A DNA stretch of 64,000 bases from Paracoccaceae bacterium. Its GTDB lineage: Bacteria; Pseudomonadota; Alphaproteobacteria; Rhodobacterales; Rhodobacteraceae. The notes beneath the pieces were generated by a model. It made no database searches. It saw nothing but the letters and a program-made list of their open reading frames with translations, and was not told the DNA's origin. Both the position numbers and the translations under genes were made by a program. The stretch is from positions 3,328,492 to 3,392,491 of the forward strand of contig WLWX01000001.1 of NCBI GenBank assembly GCA_012103375.1, read 5' to 3'. Below are positions 8,599 through 16,738 of the stretch, in pieces; position 1 is the stretch's first letter, and the number at the start of each line of letters is the position of its first letter.

Positions 8599-10056
8599 CT
8601 AGCCTCCCATCCGGGATTCGATGCGTTCGACCACGCGGGCCGGAACGCTCGGTTCCGACAATTGCGCCAGAACGCGCTGCTTGGCCTCGGCAGGCATGCG
8701 CTTGTTGGCCTCGACAAAGGCGATCAGTTTGGCGCGACGTTCGTCTGACAGTTCGACCATCGCCGGTGCCTCGGGCGCTTCGGTCGATGCCCCCTCGCGG
8801 ATCGGACGGATCTTGATCCCGGCACCAAGCAAGGGTGAGCGTTCTGCCACAACCTCGCGCCCGGCCAGCGCGCGGGCGCGTACCAGAACATCGTCGCCCT
8901 GGCGGCGCAGAACCGTGGCCTCAACCGCTTCCAGGCGATCCTCTGCGCCCAGCGCCAGTACAGTCCCGGCGGCATCAACGGCGGATGCGGGCAATTGCGC
9001 CACTCCGCGCAGCGGGGGTTCTTCAACCCGGACTGTCACGAAATCGCCCGGACGAAAGCCGCCGGTCTGCGCAAGTTCGGCAAACAACAAGCGCCCAGTC
9101 TGACCGTCCCCAACGGCGGCATTTTCGCGACTGATCTGGCCTGTTGCAATCAGATCAACGCCTGCCACATCCAGTGACACGGCAACCTCGGCCCGGCGCA
9201 AACGCCCCTCATCCAGCAATCGGGTATACTGCGCAGTGGACACCCGAAAAGCGACTTCCAGCGCTGCTGGATCGATCAGACTGGCCAGACGTTCATTGTT
9301 CGCCACCAGCCCGCCCTGCACCACGGTGACATCGCTGAGGACGCCATCGAACTCGGCAAAAATCTCGGTCTCGGCAAGGCCGCGCCGCGCCTCGGCCAAG
9401 GCGATTGAAACGCGGTCCAGGCGCAGCGCCGCCTGATCAATCCGGGTCTGTGCCGCCGCCAGCGCCTGCCTGCGCGACAACACCGCCTGATCCGCCGAAG
9501 CCGCCGCCAACGCCGAGGTTTCCACCGCCGCCTCGGTCCCGACCCCGCGTGCACGCAGGTCTTCCTGCCGGAGCAGCGCCTGTTTGCGCAATTCCGCCTG
9601 CGCTTGCGCCGCCGCAACGTCCGCCTCGGCCAATTCCAGCGCGCGGGCAGCATCGCGGGCTTCCGCCTCGGCCTCTGACAGGTCGGCACGGGCGACATCC
9701 AGCGCCGCCTGAGCAACCACTGGATCAATTCGTACCAGCAGATCGCCCGCCGCGACCGCACCGCCTTCTTCCACGCCCGCGCCCAGTTCAATCACCGCTC
9801 CGCCCGATGTCGCGCGCAGTTCCAGCGACCGGCGGCCGCGAATCTCTCCGAACGTATCCAGCACCGGCGTGATGACGCCGGGTTCCACTGTGATCACATT
9901 TGCCGCAAACACCCGTTCACGCGCTTCACGAGGGCGCGGATCATCGGCGAGCCGCGTCTTTAGCGCCCCGCGCACCATGTCACCTGCCAGCGCAATTAAT
10001 GCGATGGTGACGGCCAGAAGCACGATACCGACGAGTGAGCGGCGCAGAAAACGCAT
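8599..10056 (-). CDS. RND efflux periplasmic adaptor (HlyD/MFP family)
   Basis: A 485-residue membrane-fusion protein that links an RND permease to an outer-membrane channel. An N-terminal anchor (about 7-28) is followed by a lipoyl half, a long Ala/Glu/Arg-rich coiled-coil hairpin (about 115-215), the second lipoyl half (AEFDGVLSDVTVVQGGLV) and a beta-barrel. It is somewhat longer than typical (about 380), with a C-terminal helical tail rich in Arg and Glu. It is the first gene of the pump operon; the start at 10056 is followed directly by the anchor. Confidence 0.92.
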   Translation of the reverse strand: MRFLRRSLVGIVLLAVTIALIALAGDMVRGALKTRLADDPRPREARERVFAANVITVEPGVITPVLDTFGEIRGRRSLELRATSGGAVIELGAGVEEGGAVAAGDLLVRIDPVVAQAALDVARADLSEAEAEARDAARALELAEADVAAAQAQAELRKQALLRQEDLRARGVGTEAAVETSALAAASADQAVLSRRQALAAAQTRIDQAALRLDRVSIALAEARRGLAETEIFAEFDGVLSDVTVVQGGLVANNERLASLIDPAALEVAFRVSTAQYTRLLDEGRLRRAEVAVSLDVAGVDLIATGQISRENAAVGDGQTGRLLFAELAQTGGFRPGDFVTVRVEEPPLRGVAQLPASAVDAAGTVLALGAEDRLEAVEATVLRRQGDDVLVRARALAGREVVAERSPLLGAGIKIRPIREGASTEAPEAPAMVELSDERRAKLIAFVEANKRMPAEAKQRVLAQLSEPSVPARVVERIESRMGG

Positions 10057-10150
10057 GGGTCAGATCCGATCCCTAAAGGCGGTGTCGATGCATGAATCTA
10101 GGGCAGCGCAAGGAAAACACCAACACATAATGGTGTTACGCAGCAGGCGG

Positions 10151-10675
10151 TCATTTCCGTCGCAGATGTTCGTCCAGCCGTGGCATGATCTCAACAAAAT
10201 TGCAGGGCCTGTGGCGAAGGTCTAGCTGCGGCGCCAGAATCTCGTCCCAGGCATCCTTGCACGCCCCGGGAGAGCCGGGCAGAGCGAACAGATACGTCCC
10301 ATTCGCCACCCCGCCCGTGGCCCGCGATTGCACCGCCGAGGTTCCGATTTTTTTCATCGAGACGATGGTGAAGACGGTGCCAAAGGCGTCGATTTCCTTT
10401 TCATAGACATCGCGATGCGCCTCGACCGTGACATCGCGGCCCGTCAGGCCCGTGCCGCCGGTGGACAGCACCACGTCGATTTCCGGGTCCGCGCACCAGG
10501 CGCGCAGCTGATCGGCAATGGCGGAACGATCATCCGGCAGGATGGTCCGCGCTGCAAGGGTGTGACCGGCGTCGGTCAGGCGCTGAACAAGCGTGTCGCC
10601 GGACCGGTCATCCGCCTGGGTGCGGGTGTCGCTGACGGTCAGGACAGCGATGCGGGTGGGCAGGAAGTTTGTCAT
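10151..10675 (-). CDS. moaB: Molybdenum cofactor biosynthesis protein B (MoaB/MogA family)
   Basis: A 174-residue molybdopterin-binding fold protein, the family that adenylylates molybdopterin before metal insertion. The family blocks LTVSDTR, DVVLSTGGTGLTGRDVT, MKKIGTSAVQSRATGG and FALPGSPGA are clear. The ATG at 10675 overlaps the stop of the upstream glycosylase gene (ATGA-type overlap), so the two are translationally coupled. A molybdenum-type formate dehydrogenase is encoded 40 kb away in this window. Confidence 0.9.
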   Translation of the reverse strand: MTNFLPTRIAVLTVSDTRTQADDRSGDTLVQRLTDAGHTLAARTILPDDRSAIADQLRAWCADPEIDVVLSTGGTGLTGRDVTVEAHRDVYEKEIDAFGTVFTIVSMKKIGTSAVQSRATGGVANGTYLFALPGSPGACKDAWDEILAPQLDLRHRPCNFVEIMPRLDEHLRRK

Positions 10676-11469
10676 CCGCGCACCCTCGACTGCAAGCTCA
10701 GCAAATCTGCCCAGGCCTCGCGCTTGGCGGCCGGGGTGCGCAGCAGGTAGGCGGGGTGAAACATCGGCAGGGCGGGACGGTCCATCGCCTGATCCCATTT
10801 GCCGCGCAGACGGGTAACGCCGGTTCTGCCAAGGATCGCCGAGCAGGCGACATTGCCCATGATCACCAGAATATCCGGGTCGGCCAGCGCCACATGCCGT
10901 TCCAGAAACGGTTTCAGCATCGCAATCTCTTCCGGTGTCGGGGTGCGGTTCTGTGGCGGCCTCCACGGCAGGACGTTGGTGATATAAAGGCTGTTGTCAG
11001 CCGCTTCCCCGTCTCGGGCCATCCCGATGGCTGCAAACATCTTGTCCAGCAGACGCCCGGCTGCGCCGACAAAGGGCAGACCGGCGGCATCCTCGTCACG
11101 TCCCGGTGCCTCCCCAATCACCATCACCTGCGCCGCCGGGTTGCCATCGGCAAAGACGGTGGTTTTTGCGCCGCGCTTCAGCTCACAGCCTTCAAAGGCT
11201 TCAACTGCCGCTTTCAGCGCCGCAAGGTCCGCAGCCCCCTCGGCCGCTGCACGCGCCGCACCAATGAACCGCCCGGCGTCCGGCTTGTCGGCATGTACCA
11301 CCGCCGGTGCCGAGGCTGATTTGACCTCGGGCGTTGGCATATCGGGCTTGCCCAGCTTGTCGGGCAGCGCATAGCAATCGACCGGCGTATCGCCAATCGG
11401 CTCATCCGCGCCCAGTTCGGCTTGCCAATCCAGCAGGGCCTTCAGCATATGGGGATCACTGCCATCCAT
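10672..11469 (-). CDS. Uracil-DNA glycosylase, family-4-like, without the Fe-S cysteines
   Basis: A 265-residue UDG that would excise uracil from DNA. The water-activating and uracil-binding motif GEAPGRDEDAAGLPFVG (119-135) and the C-terminal loop FHPAYLLRTPAAKR (237-250) are intact. Family-4 enzymes bind a 4Fe-4S cluster through four Cys. Here the NVVKC-type position reads NVLPW (165-169), the following helix has no Cys, and the N-terminal CxxC is reduced to a single Cys95. The protein therefore probably lacks the cluster. The start at 11469 is the most likely; Met8 is an alternative. It is divergent from pyrB with about 100 bp between. Confidence 0.88.
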   Translation of the reverse strand: MDGSDPHMLKALLDWQAELGADEPIGDTPVDCYALPDKLGKPDMPTPEVKSASAPAVVHADKPDAGRFIGAARAAAEGAADLAALKAAVEAFEGCELKRGAKTTVFADGNPAAQVMVIGEAPGRDEDAAGLPFVGAAGRLLDKMFAAIGMARDGEAADNSLYITNVLPWRPPQNRTPTPEEIAMLKPFLERHVALADPDILVIMGNVACSAILGRTGVTRLRGKWDQAMDRPALPMFHPAYLLRTPAAKREAWADLLSLQSRVRG

Positions 11470-11571
11470 CGCGACACAGGCTATGCTGCGGGGCGGCGCG
11501 CGTAAATGCCCGACCGCTTGTCCCATGACCCGCCACTTCCTATAAGCCGACAAAACCGCGAAGGGCCGCCG

Positions 11572-12522
11572 ATGACATTCGCCAAACGCCACCTGCTGGG
11601 CATCGAACCGCTGTCCCCGGACGAAATCACCACCCTGCTTGACGTGTCGAACCAATATGTCGACCTCAACCGCTCGGCCCAAAAATCCAGTCAGGCGCTG
11701 GCGGGCAAGACGCAGGTGAACATGTTCTTCGAAAACTCGACCCGCACCCAGGCGAGTTTTGAAATCGCCGGTCTGCGCTTGGGCGCGCATGTGATGAACA
11801 TGGCGATGCAGGCCAGTTCGATTAAAAAGGGCGAAACGCTGATCGACACGGCGCTTACGCTGAACGCGATGCATCCCGATCTGCTGGTGGTGCGGCATCC
11901 GCATTCCGGTGCTGTGAACCTGCTGGCGGACAAGGTGAACTGCGCGGTTCTGAACGCCGGAGACGGGCGGCATGAGCATCCGACGCAGGCGCTGCTGGAT
12001 GCGTTGACGATACGGCGCGCCAAGGGGCGGCTGCATCGCCTGACCGTGGCGATCTGTGGCGATATTGCACACAGCCGCGTCGCGCGCTCGAACATTCTGC
12101 TGCTGGGCAAGATGGAAAACCGGGTGCGGCTGGTCGGCCCGCCGACGCTGATCCCCGCCGGGGCCGCCGATTGGGGGGTCGAGGTGACAGACGACATGGA
12201 GGCCGGTCTGGCCGATGCCGATGTGGTGATGATGCTGCGGCTGCAGAAGGAACGCATGGACGGCGGCTTTATCCCGTCTGAGCGGGAATATTACCACCGC
12301 TTCGGGCTGGACCCGGCCAAACTGCGCGCCGCCAAACCGGACGCCATCGTCATGCATCCGGGGCCGATGAACCGCGGGGTCGAGATTGACGGGATCCTGG
12401 CCGATGACATCAACCGCTCGGTCATTCAGGAACAGGTCGAGATGGGCGTGGCCGTGCGCATGGCGGCAATGGACCTGCTGACCCGCAATGTGGGGGCGCA
12501 TCCGGAAGGGGTGATGGTGTGA
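11572..12522 (+). CDS. pyrB: Aspartate carbamoyltransferase catalytic subunit
   Basis: This 316-residue enzyme makes N-carbamoyl-aspartate from carbamoyl phosphate and aspartate in pyrimidine synthesis. The carbamoyl-phosphate loop [12 protein letters not shown] (53-64), the [14 protein letters not shown] block and the C-terminal [12 protein letters not shown] motif are present. The ATG at 11572 follows AAGGG at good spacing. It heads an operon: the next gene starts in its stop codon (GTGA overlap). The operon has no pyrI. A non-catalytic PyrC-like protein three genes on may be its structural partner, as in other bacteria with PyrB-PyrC' complexes. Confidence 0.95.
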   Translation: MTFAKRHLLGIEPLSPDEITTLLDVSNQYVDLNRSAQKSSQALAGKTQVNMFFENSTRTQASFEIAGLRLGAHVMNMAMQASSIKKGETLIDTALTLNAMHPDLLVVRHPHSGAVNLLADKVNCAVLNAGDGRHEHPTQALLDALTIRRAKGRLHRLTVAICGDIAHSRVARSNILLLGKMENRVRLVGPPTLIPAGAADWGVEVTDDMEAGLADADVVMMLRLQKERMDGGFIPSEREYYHRFGLDPAKLRAAKPDAIVMHPGPMNRGVEIDGILADDINRSVIQEQVEMGVAVRMAAMDLLTRNVGAHPEGVMV

Positions 12523-13055
12523 CCCGCGTCCGGGGCTGGGAAGGCCTGCTTGACCCGGGGGAGGAGATCATCTGGCAAGGCGCGCCTGCCCCCGGATTGC
12601 ACCTGCGCATACGCAATGTGGCCCTTGCCGCCTTTGGGGCGATTTTTGCAGGGTTTGCGGTTTTCTGGATGGTCATGGCCGCGTCGATCGGCGGCGGCTT
12701 CTGGGCGTTTGGCCTGATCCATTTCTCGGTCGGCGTCGGCCTGATCATCGGCAGCCTGTTCTGGGGGAGGTTCAAGCAGCGGCGCACCTTCTATTCATTG
12801 TCTGACCGGCGGGCCTTTATTGCCACCAATCTGCCGGTGGTGGGGCGGCGGCTGAAATCCTATCCGATCACCTCGGAAACGGTGCTGACGCTGGAAGACA
12901 ACGACCCGCCTTCGGTACATTTCGCGCGCGAGGTTCGGCGTTCGAAAAATGGAGCCTATACCGTAGGCGTAGGCTTTGAACGGATCCCCGACGGGCATGA
13001 GGTCTACGCCCTGATACGGCGGATTCAGGCCGACGTCGCAAAGCAAACCCGCTAA
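12519..13055 (+). CDS. Membrane protein with bacterial PH-like domain, copy 1
   Basis: A 178-residue protein of unknown function. Two adjacent membrane helices (about 31-52 and 57-80) are followed by a beta-rich domain opening with [17 protein letters not shown], the pattern of bacterial PH-like (bPH) domains. The N-terminal [14 protein letters not shown] motif is also typical. The GTG start overlaps the pyrB TGA (GTGA), so translation is coupled. The gene 195 bp downstream is a diverged paralogue with the same layout. The link to pyrimidine synthesis is positional only. Confidence 0.75.
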   Translation: MTRVRGWEGLLDPGEEIIWQGAPAPGLHLRIRNVALAAFGAIFAGFAVFWMVMAASIGGGFWAFGLIHFSVGVGLIIGSLFWGRFKQRRTFYSLSDRRAFIATNLPVVGRRLKSYPITSETVLTLEDNDPPSVHFAREVRRSKNGAYTVGVGFERIPDGHEVYALIRRIQADVAKQTR

Positions 13056-13250
13056 GCACACGGAAAGCCGTGGCGAATCGGCGTGCACCTGTGGCATGCT
13101 GGTATCGCCGGGGGGCTAGACTGTGACAGTTGTGCAAAAGTTCCGGGCCACGCCGACTCAACCTATGGTAGAGCTGGCGTGTGTGAAGTAGCATAAGCCC
13201 GTCCGCACATCCGAGGCGGCCGGCACCGGGACAGGCCGATCAATACGACG

Positions 13251-13820
13251 ATGAACATCCGAAGCGACACACTGATGCCAGCCCATTCGGGATGGGCCGG
13301 CCAGCTTGAAGATGATGAGCGTATCCTGTGGCAGGGCCGCCCGGATGGCCGGTTGCGGCTTGGCCTGTCGTCGCTCGGCAAGTCGGTTCAGGGCGCCGTC
13401 CTGTTGGCGATTGCCCTGTTCCTCGCCAATGTGACCTTCGAAATGACCCTGGGTGAGGGTCTGTGGCACTGGGTACTTCCGGCGCTATCGATACCTGTCG
13501 CGCTGATTGGCCTCTATTTGTTGGTGGGGCAATATATCTGGGATACGCTTCGTCGGCGGCGCACCTGGTACACGCTGACCGACCGGCGCGCCATTGTCGC
13601 CCGGCAATTGTTTGGCAGTAAGCTGGCGGAGTATCCCATCGACGCCAAAACACGCCTCGAATTTCAGGAGCGACGTCGCGGTCTTGGCACGATATGGTTC
13701 ACCGGGAATCGCCGTGGACGTAATCGCCGCGCCGGATTCGAGATGATTGGTGATGCACGGCGGGTCCATAAAATGATGCGGTTCATTCAAAAAGACAGCG
13801 CCGGGATAGAAACCGGATGA
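13251..13820 (+). CDS. Membrane protein with bacterial PH-like domain, copy 2
   Basis: A 189-residue paralogue of the preceding gene with the same architecture. It has LEDDERILWQGRP near the N-terminus, two helices (about 47-70 and 77-98), then RRTWYTLTDRRAIVARQ and a beta-rich domain with a basic stretch (RRGLG...GNRRGRNRR). Its stop overlaps the pyrC-like start by 4 bp (ATGA). It may help anchor or regulate at the membrane, but no function can be assigned. Confidence 0.75.
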   Translation: MNIRSDTLMPAHSGWAGQLEDDERILWQGRPDGRLRLGLSSLGKSVQGAVLLAIALFLANVTFEMTLGEGLWHWVLPALSIPVALIGLYLLVGQYIWDTLRRRRTWYTLTDRRAIVARQLFGSKLAEYPIDAKTRLEFQERRRGLGTIWFTGNRRGRNRRAGFEMIGDARRVHKMMRFIQKDSAGIETG

Positions 13821-15106
13821 GTGCCACGATTTTTCGTGGTGCCCGCCTGATTGATCCCGACCACGACACGCCGCGCGACGGCGACCTGTGTGTTGTCGAT
13901 GGTGTCATTGCAACGGATGCGCCCAAAACGGCCGAGGTTGTGGAGTGTTCGGGCCTGTGCCTTGCGCCCGGCATCATCGACGTGGGCGTCAAGGTCTCGG
14001 AGCCCGGTGAACGGCACAAAGAAAGCTACCGCACCGCCGGGCGCGCCGCCGCCGCCGGGGGCGTGACCACAATGGTCACCCGCCCCGACACGGACCCGGC
14101 GATCGACACGCCCGAGGTTCTGGAATTCGTCACCCGCCGCGCCCGCGAAACCGCCTCGGTTCGGGTTGCCCATATGGCTGCGCTGACCAAGGGGCGCGAC
14201 GGACGTGAAATGGTCGAGGTCGGGTTTCTGTCCGACGCCGACGCCGGCGCTGTCGCCTTCACCGATTGCGACCGGGTGATCACAGACACCAAGGTCTTTG
14301 CCCGCGCCCTGACCTATGCGCGATCCCTTAACGCGCTGGTGATCGCGCACCCGCAGGATCCGGGCCTCAGCAAGGGGGCGGCGGCAACATCGGGCAAATT
14401 CGCCTCGCTGCGCGGGCTGCCAGCCGTGTCACCGATGGCCGAGCGGCTGGGCCTGGAACGCGATCTGGCGATGGTCGAAATGACCGGTGCCGCCTATCAC
14501 GCCGACAACCTGTCCGCCGCCGCTGCCCTGCCCGCATTGCAGCGTGCCAAATCCGCCGGGCTGAACGTCAGCGCCGGGGTCAACATCCACCACCTGACCC
14601 TGAACGAGCTGGATGTGGGCGACTATCGCACCTTCTTCAAACTGAAACCGCCCCTGCGCAGCGAGGATGACCGCATTGCATTGGTCGAGGCGGTCGCCAG
14701 CGGGATGATCGACATCATCAGCTCGATGCACACGCCGCAGGACGAAGAAAGCAAACGCCTGCCGTTCGAAGAAGCGGCCAGCGGTGCCGTCGCGCTGGAA
14801 ACCCTGCTGCCCGCCGCGATGCGCCTGTACCACGCTGGCGCGCTTAGCCTGCCGCAGTTGTTTCGCGCGCTGTCGGCCAATCCTGCCCGGCGTCTTGGCC
14901 TGCCCGGCGGATCGCTGACCACCGGCGCGCCTGCCGATCTGGTTCTGTTCGACCCGGACGCGCCCTTCGTGATGGATCGCTTTGTCCTACAGTCGAAATC
15001 CAAGAACACGCCCTTTGACGAGGCACGGATGCAGGGTCAGGTGCGGGGCACCTGGGTGGGCGGGGCACAGGTCTTCCCGATTGCGGGTGATCATGCCAGC
15101 GTTTGA
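13817..15106 (+). CDS. pyrC: Dihydroorotase homologue lacking the HxH metal motif (PyrC'/PyrX-like)
   Basis: A 429-residue amidohydrolase-fold protein. In active dihydroorotases the first metal site is D-x-H-x-H before REPG; here residues 55-59 read DVGVK, so both histidines (57 and 59) are replaced by Gly and Lys. Later positions IAHPQDP, NIHHLTL and SSMHTPQDE remain partly conserved. By analogy with PyrC' of pseudomonads, such a protein is non-catalytic and supports PyrB assembly; that role is inferred here. An active dihydroorotase should be encoded elsewhere. Coupled by 4-bp overlap to the PH-like gene and overlapping plsY by 14 bp. Confidence 0.9.
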   Translation: MSATIFRGARLIDPDHDTPRDGDLCVVDGVIATDAPKTAEVVECSGLCLAPGIIDVGVKVSEPGERHKESYRTAGRAAAAGGVTTMVTRPDTDPAIDTPEVLEFVTRRARETASVRVAHMAALTKGRDGREMVEVGFLSDADAGAVAFTDCDRVITDTKVFARALTYARSLNALVIAHPQDPGLSKGAAATSGKFASLRGLPAVSPMAERLGLERDLAMVEMTGAAYHADNLSAAAALPALQRAKSAGLNVSAGVNIHHLTLNELDVGDYRTFFKLKPPLRSEDDRIALVEAVASGMIDIISSMHTPQDEESKRLPFEEAASGAVALETLLPAAMRLYHAGALSLPQLFRALSANPARRLGLPGGSLTTGAPADLVLFDPDAPFVMDRFVLQSKSKNTPFDEARMQGQVRGTWVGGAQVFPIAGDHASV

Positions 15107-15701
15107 ATCCGCCCCGTCCACGCTGGCGCTGGTGGCGCTGGCGGCCTATCTTCTGGGCTCGGTTCCGTTCGGGATTGTTGTTGCACGGGTCTTCGGCCTG
15201 GGCGATCTGCGTGCCATCGGGTCAGGCAATATCGGCGCCACCAATGTTCTGCGCACCGGCAACAAGCTGGCGGCGTTTCTGACGCTGGTGCTGGACGCCG
15301 GAAAAGGCGCGATTGCGGTCCTGATCGCGCGCGCCCTAGTGGGCGAGGATGCCGCACAGATCGCCGGATTTTTCGCCTTTCTGGGCCACATCTACCCGAT
15401 CTATCTGCGGTTCCGCGGCGGAAAAGGCGTCGCGACCTTCCTCGGAACACTGCTGGCACTGTCCTTCTTGGGAGGGCTGGCAGCCTGCTTGACGTGGCTG
15501 GTTGTGGCGATCCTGTTCCGCATCTCATCCCTCTCTGCGCTGATCTGCGCCGCAACGGCCCCCGTCTGGCTGTGGCTTTTGGGTCATGGCGAAATGACCG
15601 TTCTGGCCGCCTTGCTTGGCGCATTGGTCTGGCTGAGGCATGCTGCGAACATCCGCAGGATCGTCAACGGGACAGAACCGCGGATCGGCAAGAAGGGATA
15701 G
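15093..15701 (+). CDS. plsY: Glycerol-3-phosphate acyltransferase PlsY
   Basis: A 202-residue polytopic inner-membrane enzyme that transfers an acyl group from acyl-phosphate to glycerol-3-phosphate, the first step of phospholipid synthesis. Conserved loops are GSVPFGIVVARVFGLGDLR, IGSGNIGATNVLR and FRGGKGVATFLG, between about five hydrophobic helices. The ATG at 15093 lies inside the end of the pyrC-like gene; earlier in-frame starts would run antiparallel through that gene's sequence without family similarity. Part of the pyrB operon. Confidence 0.93.
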   Translation: MPAFESAPSTLALVALAAYLLGSVPFGIVVARVFGLGDLRAIGSGNIGATNVLRTGNKLAAFLTLVLDAGKGAIAVLIARALVGEDAAQIAGFFAFLGHIYPIYLRFRGGKGVATFLGTLLALSFLGGLAACLTWLVVAILFRISSLSALICAATAPVWLWLLGHGEMTVLAALLGALVWLRHAANIRRIVNGTEPRIGKKG

Positions 15702-15704
15702 ATC

Positions 15705-16235
15705 ATGGGAATTGGTGAAGCAGTTCGCACGTGTTTCTCAAAATACGTTGATTTTTCAGGGCGCGCGCAAAGGTCGGAATTCTGGTGGTGGGTTCTGGCG
15801 ATCTGGTTGATTTCGCTGGTCTTGTCGTTCGTCGACTCGGCGCTTTTTGGCGATGTGGTCACGACCGATACCGGCTTTTCAGCCTCGACCAACACGCCAA
15901 TTCTGTCGGGGGTTTTCGGGCTGGCGGTATTGCTGCCAAACTTGGCCGTGACGGCGCGCCGCCTGCATGACCGCAATATGAGCGGTTGGTGGATGCTGGC
16001 GCCTTACGGCGCGATGGCGCTTGCCTTCCTGATGGGGGCTATCAACGCTGGCATTCTGGCCGCGGCATCCGGGATTGGTGCCTTCGTGTTGGTCATCGTC
16101 CTGTTTGTGATGCTGATCCTGAAAGGCACGGACGGCCCGAACCGCTTTGGCCCCGATCCGCTGGGCGGCGGCGGTGGGCACGACGACGGCGAATTCGCCG
16201 CAAGCCGTATGCCACCCGTCGGGCGCGACGGGTGA
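15705..16235 (+). CDS. DUF805 family inner-membrane protein
   Basis: A 176-residue protein with the DUF805 layout. An amphipathic start (CFSKYVDFSGRAQRSEFWWW) leads into helices near 25-45, 68-85, 96-115 and 118-138, with the signature ARRLHDRNMSGWW. The soluble tail ends in a Gly-rich GPDPLGGGGG stretch. It begins 3 bp after plsY. Function of the family is not established. Confidence 0.85.
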   Translation: MGIGEAVRTCFSKYVDFSGRAQRSEFWWWVLAIWLISLVLSFVDSALFGDVVTTDTGFSASTNTPILSGVFGLAVLLPNLAVTARRLHDRNMSGWWMLAPYGAMALAFLMGAINAGILAAASGIGAFVLVIVLFVMLILKGTDGPNRFGPDPLGGGGGHDDGEFAASRMPPVGRDG

Positions 16236-16738
16236 GGTCAGCGGCGCCGATCTGCCTCGTCGTTGCCTTCGCCCTGCCAGCCGCAGCGCAGGACGCGCCG
16301 CGCGCATCCGAAATTCTCGATGCCGCGCGCGCTGAATGCATCGCCGATGTCAAAGCCGCCGACCCGAACGCCCCGACACCGGAATTGCTGGTCGAGAATG
16401 AGGCCCTGTCGTTCTGGGATCTGGACGAAGACGGGGCCGAGGATGACGCGATCCTCGACTTCAACTTCGTGTTCTGTTCGTTGAATTATGCGCTGTGGCA
16501 TGGCTCAGGCGGCAGCATCATTCACGTCATCCACAACGGCACCACCTCACGCAGTTGGACGGGTGGGTTGTGGCAGGTTGCAACCTTCAACGAGTCCCCG
16601 GTGCTGCTGATCGGTCGTCATGGAACCTGGTGCGATGGCTATGGCGCGCAGCCATGCATTCAGGCCATTGCGCTGTTCGAAGAGGGACATTCCACGGTGC
16701 GTGATCCGCTGCCGCTGGAAGAACGGCCCGCTCAGTAA
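16232..16738 (+). CDS. Secreted protein of unknown function
   Basis: A 168-residue protein starting at GTG 16232, overlapping the DUF805 stop by 4 bp (GTGA). A signal peptide (RSAAPICLVVAFALPAAAQ, cleavage near 20) is followed by an acidic, Asp-rich segment DLDEDGAEDDAILDF that resembles a calcium-binding loop. Two Cys (about 132 and 139) may form a periplasmic disulfide. An in-frame start at 15986 exists but would overlap DUF805 almost entirely. I do not recognise a family. It converges on gshA with a 7-bp overlap. Confidence 0.65.
   Translation: MRSAAPICLVVAFALPAAAQDAPRASEILDAARAECIADVKAADPNAPTPELLVENEALSFWDLDEDGAEDDAILDFNFVFCSLNYALWHGSGGSIIHVIHNGTTSRSWTGGLWQVATFNESPVLLIGRHGTWCDGYGAQPCIQAIALFEEGHSTVRDPLPLEERPAQ

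Noticed and set aside
11470-12501. Long upstream extension of the uracil-DNA glycosylase frame through pyrB
   Set aside because: It is antisense to pyrB and has no UDG similarity before about 11469.
15986-16231. Upstream extension of the secreted-protein frame at 16232
   Set aside because: It overlaps DUF805 in another frame; the GTG at 16232 gives a proper signal peptide and a 4-bp overlap with the DUF805 stop.
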